NCBI GenBank assembly: GCA_964427855.1
Contig: CAYRVH010000011.1
Location: 1-64,000 of the forward strand
DNA from: JAUPKT01 sp964427855
Lineage (GTDB): Bacteria; Desulfobacterota; Desulfomonilia; Desulfomonilales; Desulfomonilaceae
Reading direction: 5' to 3'
Length of the DNA: 64,000 nucleotides
Numbering within the stretch: position 1 is the stretch's first letter; each line of letters opens with the position of its first letter. Of the stretch, positions 36,299 to 45,548 are shown piece after piece. The notes beneath the pieces are model-generated. The model searched no databases, had not been told where the DNA came from, and saw only the letters and a list, made by a program, of their open reading frames with translations. Position numbers and translations under genes: made by a program.

Positions 36299-36500
36299 GT
36301 CATTTCGACCGTTCTCAACGTTTTCATGTCGAACATATCCAGAAATCTTGCCCCAGCACAAAAGATTTCCCAGTCACGAGGCTCCTTCGAAATGACATGA
36401 ATGTCCCAACGTCTGAGTCTTGTCCGAGCCTAGCGGCTTCAAAATGACAAGAGCTGACCTGTACCGGCTGTGGCGCTGATTTTCGGAAACACGCACGACC
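36299..36500 (+). repeat. Family B interspersed repeat, copy 3
   Basis: Ends TCATTTCGA (36300-36308) and TTCGAAATGA (36386-36395), with shared interior CTTGCCCCAGC, AAGATTTC and GACATGAATGTC and outer GACAAGAG and GCACGACCTC, as in the copy at 10679. Preceded by further partial motifs TGTCATTTCAG (36251) and TGTCATTGTG (36274). Confidence 0.7.
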
Positions 36501-36936
36501 TCCGCGCCTTGCATCTCATGCTCGCGGAAATGTGGGGCATTGGCACAAAAACCCGCCTTTGATCTAGTCTTCGAGATTCCGATCTCGACGGCTGGCTGGA
36601 GCAGAACCACCCGAGATCGGCACTGGAAGTTTCTTGCGTGATGCCCCCCCGACTACGGCTATGAGCTCGCAATCGGGGCTTCCTGTGTCTTCGCAGCCCC
36701 GAGTTTTTGATTTTTCACTCGTGGGTGCGGGAAGAATTCGACGGCCGTCATGCCAGTCGAGACACTTTCCTCAGACGTTCCCGTCATAGAGGTTTTCAAC
36801 ATTGCGGTGGTGGAGACGATCCCGTTCTGGCCTACCATGGTTCCCATACCTACGACTCCATCTTGGCCGGTTCCATTGGGCGCCCGTTCTCACCAATTGC
36901 AATCGTTCTGAAAAAACGGGACATGGATGCAGCATC
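36501..36936. other. Intergenic region downstream of the thiolase gene
   Basis: About 435 bases with no recognised protein. A minus-strand open frame over 36659-36847, rich in Thr and Ser, has no homologue I know and no clear ribosome site. A plus-strand terminator-like hairpin lies at 36674-36707. Confidence 0.4.
36674..36707 (+). terminator. Rho-independent terminator-like hairpin, orphan
   Basis: Stem CGGGGCT (36674-36680) with AGCCCCG (36695-36701), 14-base loop, then AGTTTTTGATTTTT. It reads as a terminator on the plus strand, though both flanking genes run on the minus strand. Confidence 0.55.
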
Positions 36937-38217
36937 TTAATGCCGGTCCCTTTCAAGAACCGCCGCAATGCCGAGGCCCCCTCCCCCGCAGATACATTCG
37001 AGTCCGCAGTCAACATCGCGACGACGCATTTCATTGATGAGGGATACCAGCACACGCACGCCAGTGCAGGCAATGGGATGCCCCAGAGATATTCCTGACC
37101 CGTTCACGTTGACGCGATCAAAATCGTCCGGCCCGAGCCCCATTTCGATAAGATCCGCCAAGACTTGCGAGGCAAAGGCCTCCTGAACTTCAATGAGAGG
37201 GATTTGATCAAGGGTCAGGCCTGCGCGTTCCAACGCCTTGGACGCGGCGAGCGGAACCGCCTTGTATGTGCGTCTCGGGTCCACGGCAGCCACGCCGAAG
37301 GATACGGGACGCGCCAACACCTCCAAGCCTCTTTCTCGCGCCGAGCCCTCAGACATTATCACCACAGCGGCCGCGCCGTCATTCTCGCTTGACGAATTGC
37401 CTGCGGTGCACACGCCCCCGATCACGGGCCTTAGCGCAGCCAATTTCTCGAGTGCGGCGTCTTTGCGCGGGGTTTCATCGCAACAAAAAGAAATCGTCTC
37501 GTTTTTGCCTTGGGATACGAATATCGGCACCGTTTCTTCGACGAATCGACCTTGTTCGATGGCCTCGCAAGCCCTCAAATGGCTTCGCAAAGCCCACTTG
37601 TCGCAGTCTTCACGGGTTATGCCGTACTCTTGAGCGGCCGATTCCGCCCATGCCATCATGGATGCCAGGACTCCATATCGACCTATGGGCTGAGACATGA
37701 CGCGTGCCCGCTGGATTCGGTCATAGAAAGGGATCCCAGAAATCGCCAGGTCGCCATGGCCGCGAGGCATGCCTCTCTTTCCGCCGAGCCCCCATTTGAC
37801 GTCGCCAGGCAGGTAAAATTCCGCGGAACTCATGCTTTCCACGCCGCCTGCGACCACGATATCAGCCTCTCGCGCCTTGATCATCGTCGCGGCAATCCTT
37901 ACTACCTCGAGGCCCGTACAGCATCGCCTATCCAACGTGACGCCGGGGATGGTCTCAGGCCACCCTGCGGTGAGGAGCGCCATGCGGGCAATATTGACAT
38001 ACTCGCCATTTTGGTACGACTGCCCCATCACGACTTCATCGACGTGTCCAGGATCAAGGCCGATTCTTTGCACGGCTTCGTTCAACACCAGGGCTGCAAG
38101 ATCGTAGGCGGGAACGTCTTTCAAGGTTCCCATATATCTTCCCACAGGGGTTCGCACGCCGCTCACAATGACGACTTGCCTCTCGCGAGACATTTCCCAA
38201 GAATCGTGATTCTTCAT
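36937..38217 (-). CDS. Thiolase (acetyl-CoA acyltransferase family)
   Basis: A 426-residue thiolase that cleaves or forms 3-oxoacyl-CoA. It has the nucleophile Cys in LDRRCCTGLEVVR, the VAGGVESMSSAEF segment, SGISLGHPIACTG with the catalytic His, and CGGGGLGIAAVLE with the second Cys (ICGGGG). ATG at 38217 is chosen; the alternative at 38193 (MSRERQ) would also encode a full domain. It lies 83 bases after acyl-CoA dehydrogenase 1, as the last gene of the tetR operon, consistent with beta-oxidation of a fatty, alicyclic or aromatic-derived acyl-CoA. Confidence 0.92.
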   Translation of the reverse strand: MKNHDSWEMSRERQVVIVSGVRTPVGRYMGTLKDVPAYDLAALVLNEAVQRIGLDPGHVDEVVMGQSYQNGEYVNIARMALLTAGWPETIPGVTLDRRCCTGLEVVRIAATMIKAREADIVVAGGVESMSSAEFYLPGDVKWGLGGKRGMPRGHGDLAISGIPFYDRIQRARVMSQPIGRYGVLASMMAWAESAAQEYGITREDCDKWALRSHLRACEAIEQGRFVEETVPIFVSQGKNETISFCCDETPRKDAALEKLAALRPVIGGVCTAGNSSSENDGAAAVVIMSEGSARERGLEVLARPVSFGVAAVDPRRTYKAVPLAASKALERAGLTLDQIPLIEVQEAFASQVLADLIEMGLGPDDFDRVNVNGSGISLGHPIACTGVRVLVSLINEMRRRDVDCGLECICGGGGLGIAAVLERDRH

Positions 38218-38300
38218 GATGGTTTCCAAAATATGCTGAGTGTGGAGCGGCCCTCCGAGAGGATGCGCCGGCGACTTGAACGATTTTCTAAGCATTCCAC

Positions 38301-39446
38301 TCAGACACGGAGGAGCGATCTGCCGGCGACAAGTCTCATAATCTGATTGGTGCCGGTATAGATTTGTGTGAGTTTTGCGTCCCGCATCATTCGTTCCACG
38401 GGGTAGTCTTTCATGTATCCGTAGCCTCCCATGATCTGGACAGCATCTGTGGTGACCCTCATCGCAGTATCTGACGCTGTGCATTTGGCCATGGCCGCGA
38501 ATGTTCCGGCCTTGAGGACATAGCCCTGGTCGAACAGATTTGCCGCCTCGTAGGTGAGAAGCCTGGCAGATTCGATGCTTGCTGCCATGTCCGCGACCAT
38601 GAATTGTATGGGACTTAACGCCGCGATGGGTCTCCCAAACTGAACCCGCTCTCGGGCGTAGTTCACGGCGTGGTCGAAGGCCCCTTGAGCGATGCCAACG
38701 GCCTGGGCCGCGCAGAAGAGCCTGCTCATGCTGAGGGTCTGCATCAAGTTTTTGAATCCCTGTCCTTCAGCGCCAATGATATTCGCGGCCGGAACTTCCA
38801 TGTCTTCAAAATACAACTCCGAATTGATGGAGCCTCGCATCCCCATCTTGTTTTCGTTTTTTCCATAGACCAAGCCGGGAGCTCCTTTTTCCACGACAAA
38901 GGCGCTGATGCCTCGCGCGCCTTTTGCCGGGTCTGTGTATGCGTAAAGCACAAAGAAATCGGCAACCGATCCATTCGTGATAAAGCATTTCTGCCCGTTG
39001 ATGATGTATGCGTCGCCCGTTCGTACGGCCTTTGTCCTCATGGACAAGAGATCTGATCCCGCGCTCGGTTCAGTGGCGGCGATCGCAGTCAAACATGGTC
39101 GGGAGTCGGCGAGTCTTTCCAAATACTTGTGCTTGAGCTCTTCGTTTGCGGCGTGCATCAGTGGGAGTGTTCCATCTGCCTGCGCAATCAACACAAGGGC
39201 TGAAGACGCACAAACCTTGGCTATTTCCTCCAATATCATGGCATACACCACTAGGCGGAGTTCGGCGCCACCGTATGCTGCTGGGACGAGAGCTGCCAAG
39301 AGGCCGTTTTCGGCGAACAATTCCACCGCGCGAGTTGGAAATCCGGCCGTTTCGTCCAACTCGGCCGCCCGAGGAGCGATCTCCCTGGCTGCTATTCTCT
39401 GGACGGTGTCGAGAATCATTTTCTCTTCTTCACTGAGTGTGAACAT
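38301..39446 (-). CDS. Acyl-CoA dehydrogenase 1, lacking the usual catalytic Glu
   Basis: A 381-residue flavoprotein of the acyl-CoA dehydrogenase family, with FAD-binding TEPSAGSDLLSM, the middle barrel and the C-terminal helical domain. In most family members the catalytic base is Glu in YEGTxQI; here that position is Thr364 (QIYTGTNQI). The isovaleryl-CoA-type site in helix G is Ser, not Glu. Asp91 (LIAQADGTLP) could be the base. I recall this Thr/Asp91 arrangement from cyclohex-1-ene-1-carboxyl-CoA 1,4-dehydrogenase of benzoate-degrading anaerobes. The gene follows acyl-CoA dehydrogenase 2 by 46 bases. Confidence 0.92.
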   Translation of the reverse strand: MFTLSEEEKMILDTVQRIAAREIAPRAAELDETAGFPTRAVELFAENGLLAALVPAAYGGAELRLVVYAMILEEIAKVCASSALVLIAQADGTLPLMHAANEELKHKYLERLADSRPCLTAIAATEPSAGSDLLSMRTKAVRTGDAYIINGQKCFITNGSVADFFVLYAYTDPAKGARGISAFVVEKGAPGLVYGKNENKMGMRGSINSELYFEDMEVPAANIIGAEGQGFKNLMQTLSMSRLFCAAQAVGIAQGAFDHAVNYARERVQFGRPIAALSPIQFMVADMAASIESARLLTYEAANLFDQGYVLKAGTFAAMAKCTASDTAMRVTTDAVQIMGGYGYMKDYPVERMMRDAKLTQIYTGTNQIMRLVAGRSLLRV

Positions 39447-39492
39447 GTTTCGGTCTCCTTTGCAGGGCGCGTGAGGGACATGACGCCCCAGG

Positions 39493-40656
39493 TCACATTG
39501 TAAAGCCCACCGCCTTCAGCGCATGTCGGGCAATGACAATCCGCTGAATCTGATTTGTCCCCTCGAAGATTTGGGTGAGCTTAGCATCTCTGAACATACG
39601 CTCCACAGGAAAATCTTTGGTGTAGCCGTATCCTCCGAAGATCTGAACTGCATCTGTGGTAATTTTCATGGCGGCGTCGCTGGCAAAGCATTTCGCCATA
39701 GAGGCGATCATTGTATTGGGCTTTCCTTCGTCATACAACGCTGCCGCTCGATAAATGAGTCCGCGAGAGGCCTCGATCAGCATTGCGCTGTCTGCGATGA
39801 TACTTTGGATCATTTGGTGCTCGGCCAGGTATTTGCCAAACGTCTGGCGTTCCACCGAGTACTTGACCATCGCATCAAAAGCGCCTTCGGCGATGCCAAG
39901 GGCCTGCGCCCCTATCGCAGGTCTCGACATATCGAAGTCCCTCATCGCGAGGTAAAAGCCCTTGCCCTGTTCTCCCAAGAGGTGAGTGGCCGGGACCCTC
40001 ACCTCATCAAGAAACACCTCGGTGGTATTGGAGCCCCGTTGTCCGAGCTTGTTCTCTTTTCGTCCGATCTTGACGCCTGGTCTGTCACGCTCGACGAGGA
40101 AAAAGGACAAGCCACGAGATCCTTTCTGCTTGGACGTTCGGGCGAGCGCCGCATACAAAGATGCGACCCCTCCGTTGGTGGCAAAACATTTTGCGCCGCT
40201 TAACACATACTCGTCCCCGTCTTTCACCGCGGTGGTCCTCAATCCAGCAACGTCGGATCCTCCGGATGGTTCCGTGACAAGGTATCCGACCAGAAGCCTT
40301 TTGTCGGCTATGTCCCGTAATACCCTATCCCTGATCACAGGAGAAAGGCCGTGCACCAATGGGAACGATCCGACCGCCTGAATGATGAGAAGGAGCGCCG
40401 AGGATGCGCAAACCCGCGCGATCTCTTCAACCGCAATACACAACGCCGTCCCCGCGTTTCTTTCCATGCCGCCGAACTGGGCCGGAAGTCCGATCGTCAA
40501 CAGGCCGAGGTCCCAGCACAGCGACTCGACCTCGCGGTTGAACTCCCCCCGTTCGTCTATTGACGCCGCCAAGGGCGCTATCTTTTCCTTTGCAGCCTTG
40601 CGAACTGCTTCCCTTAACATCAGAAGCTCCTCGGAAGAGTTTTCCATGGCATTCAT
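39493..40656 (-). CDS. Acyl-CoA dehydrogenase 2 with canonical Glu
   Basis: A 387-residue paralogue of the downstream dehydrogenase, sharing its order of motifs (TEPSGGSDVAGL, LGQRGSNTTEVF, ARHALK) but with the catalytic Glu365 in QIFEGTNQIQR and Val95 where the partner has Asp91. This is the pattern of 1,2-dehydrogenation at the alpha,beta position. ATG at 40656 follows AGGAG by 8 bases and overlaps the tetR stop by four bases (ATGA). Electrons probably pass to an electron-transfer flavoprotein that is not encoded here. Paired with acyl-CoA dehydrogenase 1 it could carry out consecutive oxidations of one acyl-CoA. Confidence 0.93.
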   Translation of the reverse strand: MNAMENSSEELLMLREAVRKAAKEKIAPLAASIDERGEFNREVESLCWDLGLLTIGLPAQFGGMERNAGTALCIAVEEIARVCASSALLLIIQAVGSFPLVHGLSPVIRDRVLRDIADKRLLVGYLVTEPSGGSDVAGLRTTAVKDGDEYVLSGAKCFATNGGVASLYAALARTSKQKGSRGLSFFLVERDRPGVKIGRKENKLGQRGSNTTEVFLDEVRVPATHLLGEQGKGFYLAMRDFDMSRPAIGAQALGIAEGAFDAMVKYSVERQTFGKYLAEHQMIQSIIADSAMLIEASRGLIYRAAALYDEGKPNTMIASMAKCFASDAAMKITTDAVQIFGGYGYTKDFPVERMFRDAKLTQIFEGTNQIQRIVIARHALKAVGFTM

Positions 40657-41300
40657 ATGTGCGTCTCCTTTAGAGAACAGGCTCCAAAACCACCTATAAC
40701 CGCATCGGCCAAATGGTTCGCCAATCGTTTTTCATCGAAATTCTTGTCTAAAATTGCAGGCCGCATGCATGCCCGTTCAATGCTTCCGATAATGACGTCC
40801 CGCATGCAGGACAGAGGGATGTCTCTGCGTATGGCTTTTTCTTGTATTCCCTGCTCGATGATGTCGTTGATGAGCCGAGAATACTGGCGGGCCAATTCAT
40901 AGGCCTCGCTTTGAAAGTATGCGGGGTTGTTCCTGACTTCCAGCAGCAGGATCCTCGAAAAGACGCTGTGTAGCTTGTGAAATGATATGGTACCCTCGAT
41001 GAGCACCCGCAATTTAGCTATCGCGTCTTGAACGGTTGCCACATCGCGGCGTATTTGCGCGAGATGAATTTTGAAATACTCGGCGAGGATTTTGTGGAGG
41101 AGCCCGCGTTTGTCGCCGAAATACCGATAGATAAGGGCCTCGTTCACCCCTGCGACGGAGGCGATTTCAGCGGTGGTAATAGAATGGAAATGACGCGTTT
41201 CCAAAAGGGAGGCCAGGGCTTGCATGAGTTTGAGGCCCGCTGGTGGGAGACCCGTGGCGTTTTCGAGCGTGTATAGCGATTTCTTTTTTTGGTGGTTCAT
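40653..41300 (-). CDS. TetR-family regulator of the acyl-CoA dehydrogenase operon
   Basis: A 215-residue TetR-type repressor. The HTH is ITTAEIASVAGVNEALIYRYF (split: ITTAEIASVAGV, NEALIYRYF) near residues 42-62, followed by KRGLLHKILAEYF. The C-terminal helical domain would bind an acyl-CoA or related ligand. It is the first gene of the operon and overlaps acyl-CoA dehydrogenase 2, so it is probably autoregulated through the palindrome at 41314-41332 just upstream. By analogy with FadR- or BamVW-like TetR regulators, the inducer is likely the CoA thioester being degraded. Confidence 0.9.
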   Translation of the reverse strand: MNHQKKKSLYTLENATGLPPAGLKLMQALASLLETRHFHSITTAEIASVAGVNEALIYRYFGDKRGLLHKILAEYFKIHLAQIRRDVATVQDAIAKLRVLIEGTISFHKLHSVFSRILLLEVRNNPAYFQSEAYELARQYSRLINDIIEQGIQEKAIRRDIPLSCMRDVIIGSIERACMRPAILDKNFDEKRLANHLADAVIGGFGACSLKETHI

Positions 41301-41310
41301 GCCGGGATAG

Positions 41311-41336
41311 TGTATGTAACACTTACTTACATTACA
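41311..41336. promoter_or_regulatory. Putative TetR operator
   Basis: Inverted repeat ATGTAA (41314-41319) and TTACAT (41327-41332) with a 7-base spacer, flanked by further near-symmetry (TGTATGTAA against TTACATTACA), about 14-36 bases upstream of the tetR start. Size and position fit an autoregulatory TetR site. Confidence 0.65.
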
Positions 41337-41787
41337 TGATGGAAACCCTGCGTCAAGCTTTTCTTGTCTGTGGGGTGTAGATTGACCGAGGACGCCTGAG
41401 GCGATATTATTTCTCTATTGGTAGCACCGGTCCGGCGTTTCTCAGCCAGCGCAATGCGATTCCAGCGCCTTGTCTTCTTACAAGGGGTGACGCTTCTCTT
41501 CGGTAAGTTCATTCCTTGTGCAACCATGGTAACAAAAGGAAGGATCGGTTGCCGTAACGTAAGAACGCTCTTATCAAGACTATTCAATCGGCGGCTTGCG
41601 AGACGGAGGGACGGTGCTTGTTCAGGTTGAGAGACATTTTTTGTGCGTAGGATTGCATGGATTTAGCGTCAGCCAACCATGAACGCCGTTCTTGTGGAGT
41701 ACGGTATGCCCTTGTCGCCGGACGACACTCGTTGCGCCATGCCAAAACATCATTGGTCAGTATAGCGATTACGTAAAGACCAATGTG
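41337..41787. other. Intergenic region upstream of the FecCD fragment
   Basis: About 450 bases with no recognised gene. A cobalamin or iron riboswitch was looked for because of the FecCD fragment, but its conserved boxes were not found. A short stretch (CTTACAAGGGGTGACG, CTTCGGTAAG) is only loosely structured. Confidence 0.4.
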
Positions 41788-41970
41788 ATGCTCTTTGCCG
41801 TCCTCACGGCCATGCTCGTCGCTCTGGCTATCTTTTCCGTTGGGGCCGGCACGTATCGAATCCCCGTGAAAAGTGTTTTGGCTGCGCTTATTGGCTCAGG
41901 CGACCCTTCGGCTCACATTCTTGTATGGAACATACGGCTGCCGCGAATCGCCACTGCCATTGTTGGCCTG
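41788..41970 (+). pseudogene. Truncated FecCD-family ABC transporter permease (N-terminus only)
   Basis: About 60 codons: MLFAVLTAMLVALAIFSVGA is the first membrane helix, followed by TYRIPVKSVLAALIGSG and HILVWNIRLPRIATAIV, the diagnostic N-terminal loop of BtuC/FecCD permeases for iron-siderophore or cobalamin. After IATAIVG the family sequence stops abruptly and the DNA becomes antisense to an outer-membrane protein gene. No substrate-binding or ATPase partner is present. Either a genomic deletion or an assembly join ended the gene here. Confidence 0.75.
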
Positions 41971-43518
41971 ATACAAGACGTATGGAGTCCACTTGACAAT
42001 GTTCGCGAAACCCGTTCCAGGGGCGTTGACCACCTGCGTGACGGATGACGCCAACGCTGGCCGTATGTAGCCGCGACTGAATCCGTCCGAGGATCGCCGC
42101 GCATACAGGAGGCTCCCCCACACGTTTAAGTTGGCCGCCACCGCATAGTCGAGCCTCGTGGCAAATACCTCCGCGCAGTTCATGTAGCCATTGAGATTGG
42201 CGTCATAGGCGTTGACTCCTGAGCCGTAGGCGTAGCCGAGGAGAAACGAGTACGGTGCGAACAACCCATAGGCGCCCTGGCCAGGGCCTTGGAAATACGG
42301 CTGCTTATCCAGCAGTCTCCCATTGCGTCTATCCGGTCCGGGCATGAACGCGTAAAATAAACTTATCTTTGCCGGTCCGACGTAGGCGCCACACTCAACT
42401 ACTCGCCGCCACGATTCGACGCTGAATTTCAAGACAGAGGATTGAATAGGTTTGGAAGGTCGTGCGGCAGACGGATGAACAGAATCGGTTTCGTACCACC
42501 AGGCCCACTCTGTATTGAAGAAGACTCGCCCATCCGTGTATTTCAGGTACACCGTCCCATGGTATTGGTCTAAATCATAGGGATAGAACCAGCTGCGTCC
42601 GTCGGGTCCCACCGTGGTTGTCACTGGAGGATTCATGACAATTGCTGAGGTGAAGGTAGCGTTTTTCGCCTCCGGCCCTGCGTTCCATCGCTGCCAGGCA
42701 AGAAACACGCCTGCATCGACCGGTCCGGTCTGATAGGTCGCAAAGAACCGCAGCGCCAGCCTCATGATGCCACTCTTGTCGAAGAGATTGTAATACGGGA
42801 ACACTGGAGTCGATCGGACGTTGGGGTTATCAGGGATTCGGCGGCCGGCGATTTGATTGTTCGGCGGCTCCGGCCAGAACGGACGAGTCGCTATGCTCAT
42901 GCGCAACGGGCCATATTGCGTCACAAGAGCCACGCCTGCCGTGGTGTTGTTGTACGTGCCATTGTACTGGATACCGAGACCAAATGCCTCCGGTCGTTTT
43001 CCGACGACGATGAGCCCCCACGGCGTATGCGCGGTCACCCACCACATGGTCCATTGGCCGTCTGATGCTGCGACGTCCACACCCGGCCGGGTGTTCGTGA
43101 TGTATTCAGATCGAATAGGATCGCCGTACGTCCCCAAGCGGTACTTGCCTCGGAAACGAACTGCCGGCGTAAGTCGAAATTCTGGAAAAAGCTGTAGATT
43201 CTGGTAGTGTTTGGCGGCGTCAGCGCCTGACACCAGGTCTTTTACCTGCAGCCCAAACCACCCGTTCAAGGCTCTAAAATCCCCGGCCGGCAACAAAGGG
43301 GTGCCTGCACTGCGGTCTATATTGTAGGGGCCGAAGAACCCCTGGGTACCCGTTTGACCGTAGTATTCGTAGATATAGTTAAATGTTCCGTTCATCTTGA
43401 ATTCCCATGCGTGTGCGTGGGGCGTGGCGGCGTACGTCAAGGCCGTCAAGACGAGAAAAATGCACGGATACCTCAAAACGGTCTTACGTATGAGAGTCAC
43501 CTTTCCTTTGTAGCGCAA
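41971..43518 (-). CDS. Outer-membrane beta-barrel protein, C-terminally truncated
   Basis: About 516 native residues. A signal peptide (RYPCIFLVLTALTYAATPHAHA) precedes a barrel-like sequence rich in Trp, Tyr and Gly: WEFKMNGTFNYIYEYYGQT, FRGKYRLGTYGDPIRSEY, PWGLIVVGKRPEAFGLG. The sequence recognisable as its own ends at IVKWTPYVLYQ near 41975; the 25 further codons on the open frame are antisense of the FecCD fragment and are not native. The closing strands with a terminal aromatic are therefore missing, so the protein is probably non-functional or the join is an artefact. Porin-like; substrate unknown. The open frame continues to 41896. Confidence 0.6.
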
Positions 43519-43723
43519 CCTGGGCGACGTGTATCGGTTGCTGTATTGCTCTGAATCAGGGGCCTGGAGATTGCGCAGACCCTGAATTAAGGGGGAGAGG
43601 TTAGCAAGTTTCTTTTTATCGTGGCACGGGTGGCAATGTCAAGACATTGGTGTTGCGGAAAATTAAAATATGTTATGCATCATGCCGGCAGCGCGTACAG
43701 ACAATCAAGACTCTAGTTCCCAA

Positions 43724-45369
43724 TTACGCCTCATGGATTTTAGAGATGTTATCTGGAGAGATTAAATGATGCACCGCATGGTGTGCTGCATATTCGAAAA
43801 CCTGCAATACGAGATGCGCCCCAGCCGCTCTCAAAAGGCGGGCCTCCACATCCGTGGCGGCTACAGCCGCCAAAGCGCCCGAAACGCCCCCCTGAGACAG
43901 TTTTTTGAGGAGCGTCACGTTGGTCTCGAGATCAGGTATTGCACTCACGATACAGTCAGCATGGTAAATCGGGAGATGTTCCAGGAGTTCAGGGTCGCCA
44001 GCGTCTCCGTAAAACACTTTGACCCCTCGCTGGCTCCACACGGCAACCACTTCGGGATCAAAGTCCACGGCAACGACCTTTTTACCCTTGCTCAAAAGGC
44101 GATCGCAGATGCTGCTTCCGAACCGTCCCAAACCAAAAAGGAGCACATCGACGTCCATGGGGGCATCGCTCTTGGCGGCTTCTCTGAAGGGATCTTGCCT
44201 TTCAAATACTGAGAGCCTTGGAGCAAGCCACGCATATAACTGACTAGAGTAAAGAATCATGTAGGTTGAAATGCCTATGGTGACGATTCCTACCAAAGTT
44301 ATCAATCCCATGACGGCCTGGTCGATGTGGCCTAGAGAGAGACCTAATGCTCCGAGGATCAACGAAAACTCGCTGATTTGGGCGACGGTGAGACCGGCAA
44401 GAAATCCTGTTCGCTTGCGATACCCCATGCTTCCCATGATGATCATGACAATGATTGGGTTTCCTACGAGCACAAATATTGAAAAGACGCCGGCTCGTGT
44501 GACTTCGGCGCTCAACATTGACAAATCGAGGCGGCACCCCAAATCGATGAAAAAGAAGAGCAGCAAGAAATCACGCAGGGCTACGAGACGCGACCCGATG
44601 GCGTCCCGATACTGCGTTGAAGCGAGGCTTATCCCCGCAATGAATGCCCCGACTTCCTGGCTAAACCCCAAATACTCGCCTAGGGCAGCGAGTGACAACG
44701 CCCACGCGATTGAGAAAAGCGCCAACAACTCTTGGGATCGGGCTATTTTTGCCAAGATCCACGGGATGGCGCTCCGCATCATGAGCAGCACGCCTCCGAG
44801 TAAAAGCAATGCTTTTGCCAATACCCTAACANNNNNNNNNNNNNNNNNNNNNNNNNNNNAAAGTCGAGAGCCCAATCATGGTCAAGACGACCATGATATC
44901 CTGCACGATCAAGAAGCCGACAGCAATGCGACCGTGAAGGGAGTCTATTTCCTTCTTGTCTGACAACAGCTTCACTATGATGATTGTGCTGGAGAATGTG
45001 AGGGCCACGGCAGTGTAGATTGAGGCGACCAGGGACATGTTCATGGCCAGCGCCAGCAAGAAGCCGAAAAATGAGNNNNNNNNNNNNNNNNNNNNNNNNN
45101 CCCGTAGCCAGGGCCACTGGGCCGACTGTACGGATGAGATGGACGTCGAGCTTTAGCCCCACGATGAAAAGAAGGAGCGCTATCCCGACATGAGCAAGGA
45201 GCTCTATGTGGTCGTGGCTTGAGACAAGTTTTAGTCCCGAAGGGCCGACGAGAATCCCCACAACAATAAAGGCGACGATGAGAGGTTGACGTAGACGAAC
45301 ACCCAGCGTCCCGATCAAAGCCGCCAGGAGCAGAATGGCTGTTGTTTCATAGAAAGGATTTTCGAACAT
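43724..45369 (-). CDS. Kef-type cation:proton antiporter with RCK domain, interrupted by two N runs
   Basis: An inner-membrane monovalent-cation/proton antiporter (CPA2/KefB-like). From 45369 it reads MFENPFYETTAILLLAAL and VGILVGPSGLKLV; after the first gap FLLALAMNMSLVASIYTAVA; and after the second gap LAKALLLLGGVLLMMRS through VGAFIAGISLAS to a C-terminal TrkA-N/RCK domain (LLFGLGRFGSSICDRLL). Both N runs break the reading frame: the segments before and after can be read only in different frames, so the true gap lengths differ from those shown. Potassium or sodium efflux coupled to proton uptake is the likely role. Confidence 0.88.
44832..44859. other. Assembly gap (28 N)
   Basis: Run of N inside the Kef-type antiporter gene. 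Confidence 0.95.
45076..45100. other. Assembly gap (25 N)
   Basis: Run of N inside the Kef-type antiporter gene; the flanking coding frames do not join at this spacing. Confidence 0.95.
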
Positions 45370-45548
45370 AAGAAGTTCTGTGACGAGGCAAACATCCCTT
45401 GGCGTGACGCTTCTTCCGTGTCAACTCACCCCACTTGTCATTCTCGGCGTTCATTGGTACTTTTGCTACAGAATATCAAAATCATCCTGGTGTCAATGGC
45501 TTCAAAAAAGGCGCTGCCGCCCCGCATGCCCTGAGGTGTGACAGCGGG

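Noticed and set aside
36771..37073. 100-codon minus-strand frame overlapping the thiolase end
   Set aside because: It mostly lies antisense or out of frame with thiolase and shows Arg/His-rich, non-coding-like composition.
36937..38484. 515-codon version of the thiolase
   Set aside because: The first about 90 codons overlap acyl-CoA dehydrogenase 1; the ATG at 38217 fits the family N-terminus.
41337..41787. Possible cobalamin or iron riboswitch ahead of the FecCD fragment
   Set aside because: The conserved B12-box and other core boxes are absent and no stable core could be laid out.
44271..44963. 230-codon plus-strand frame through an N run
   Set aside because: It is antisense to the Kef-type antiporter and depends on the N spacing.
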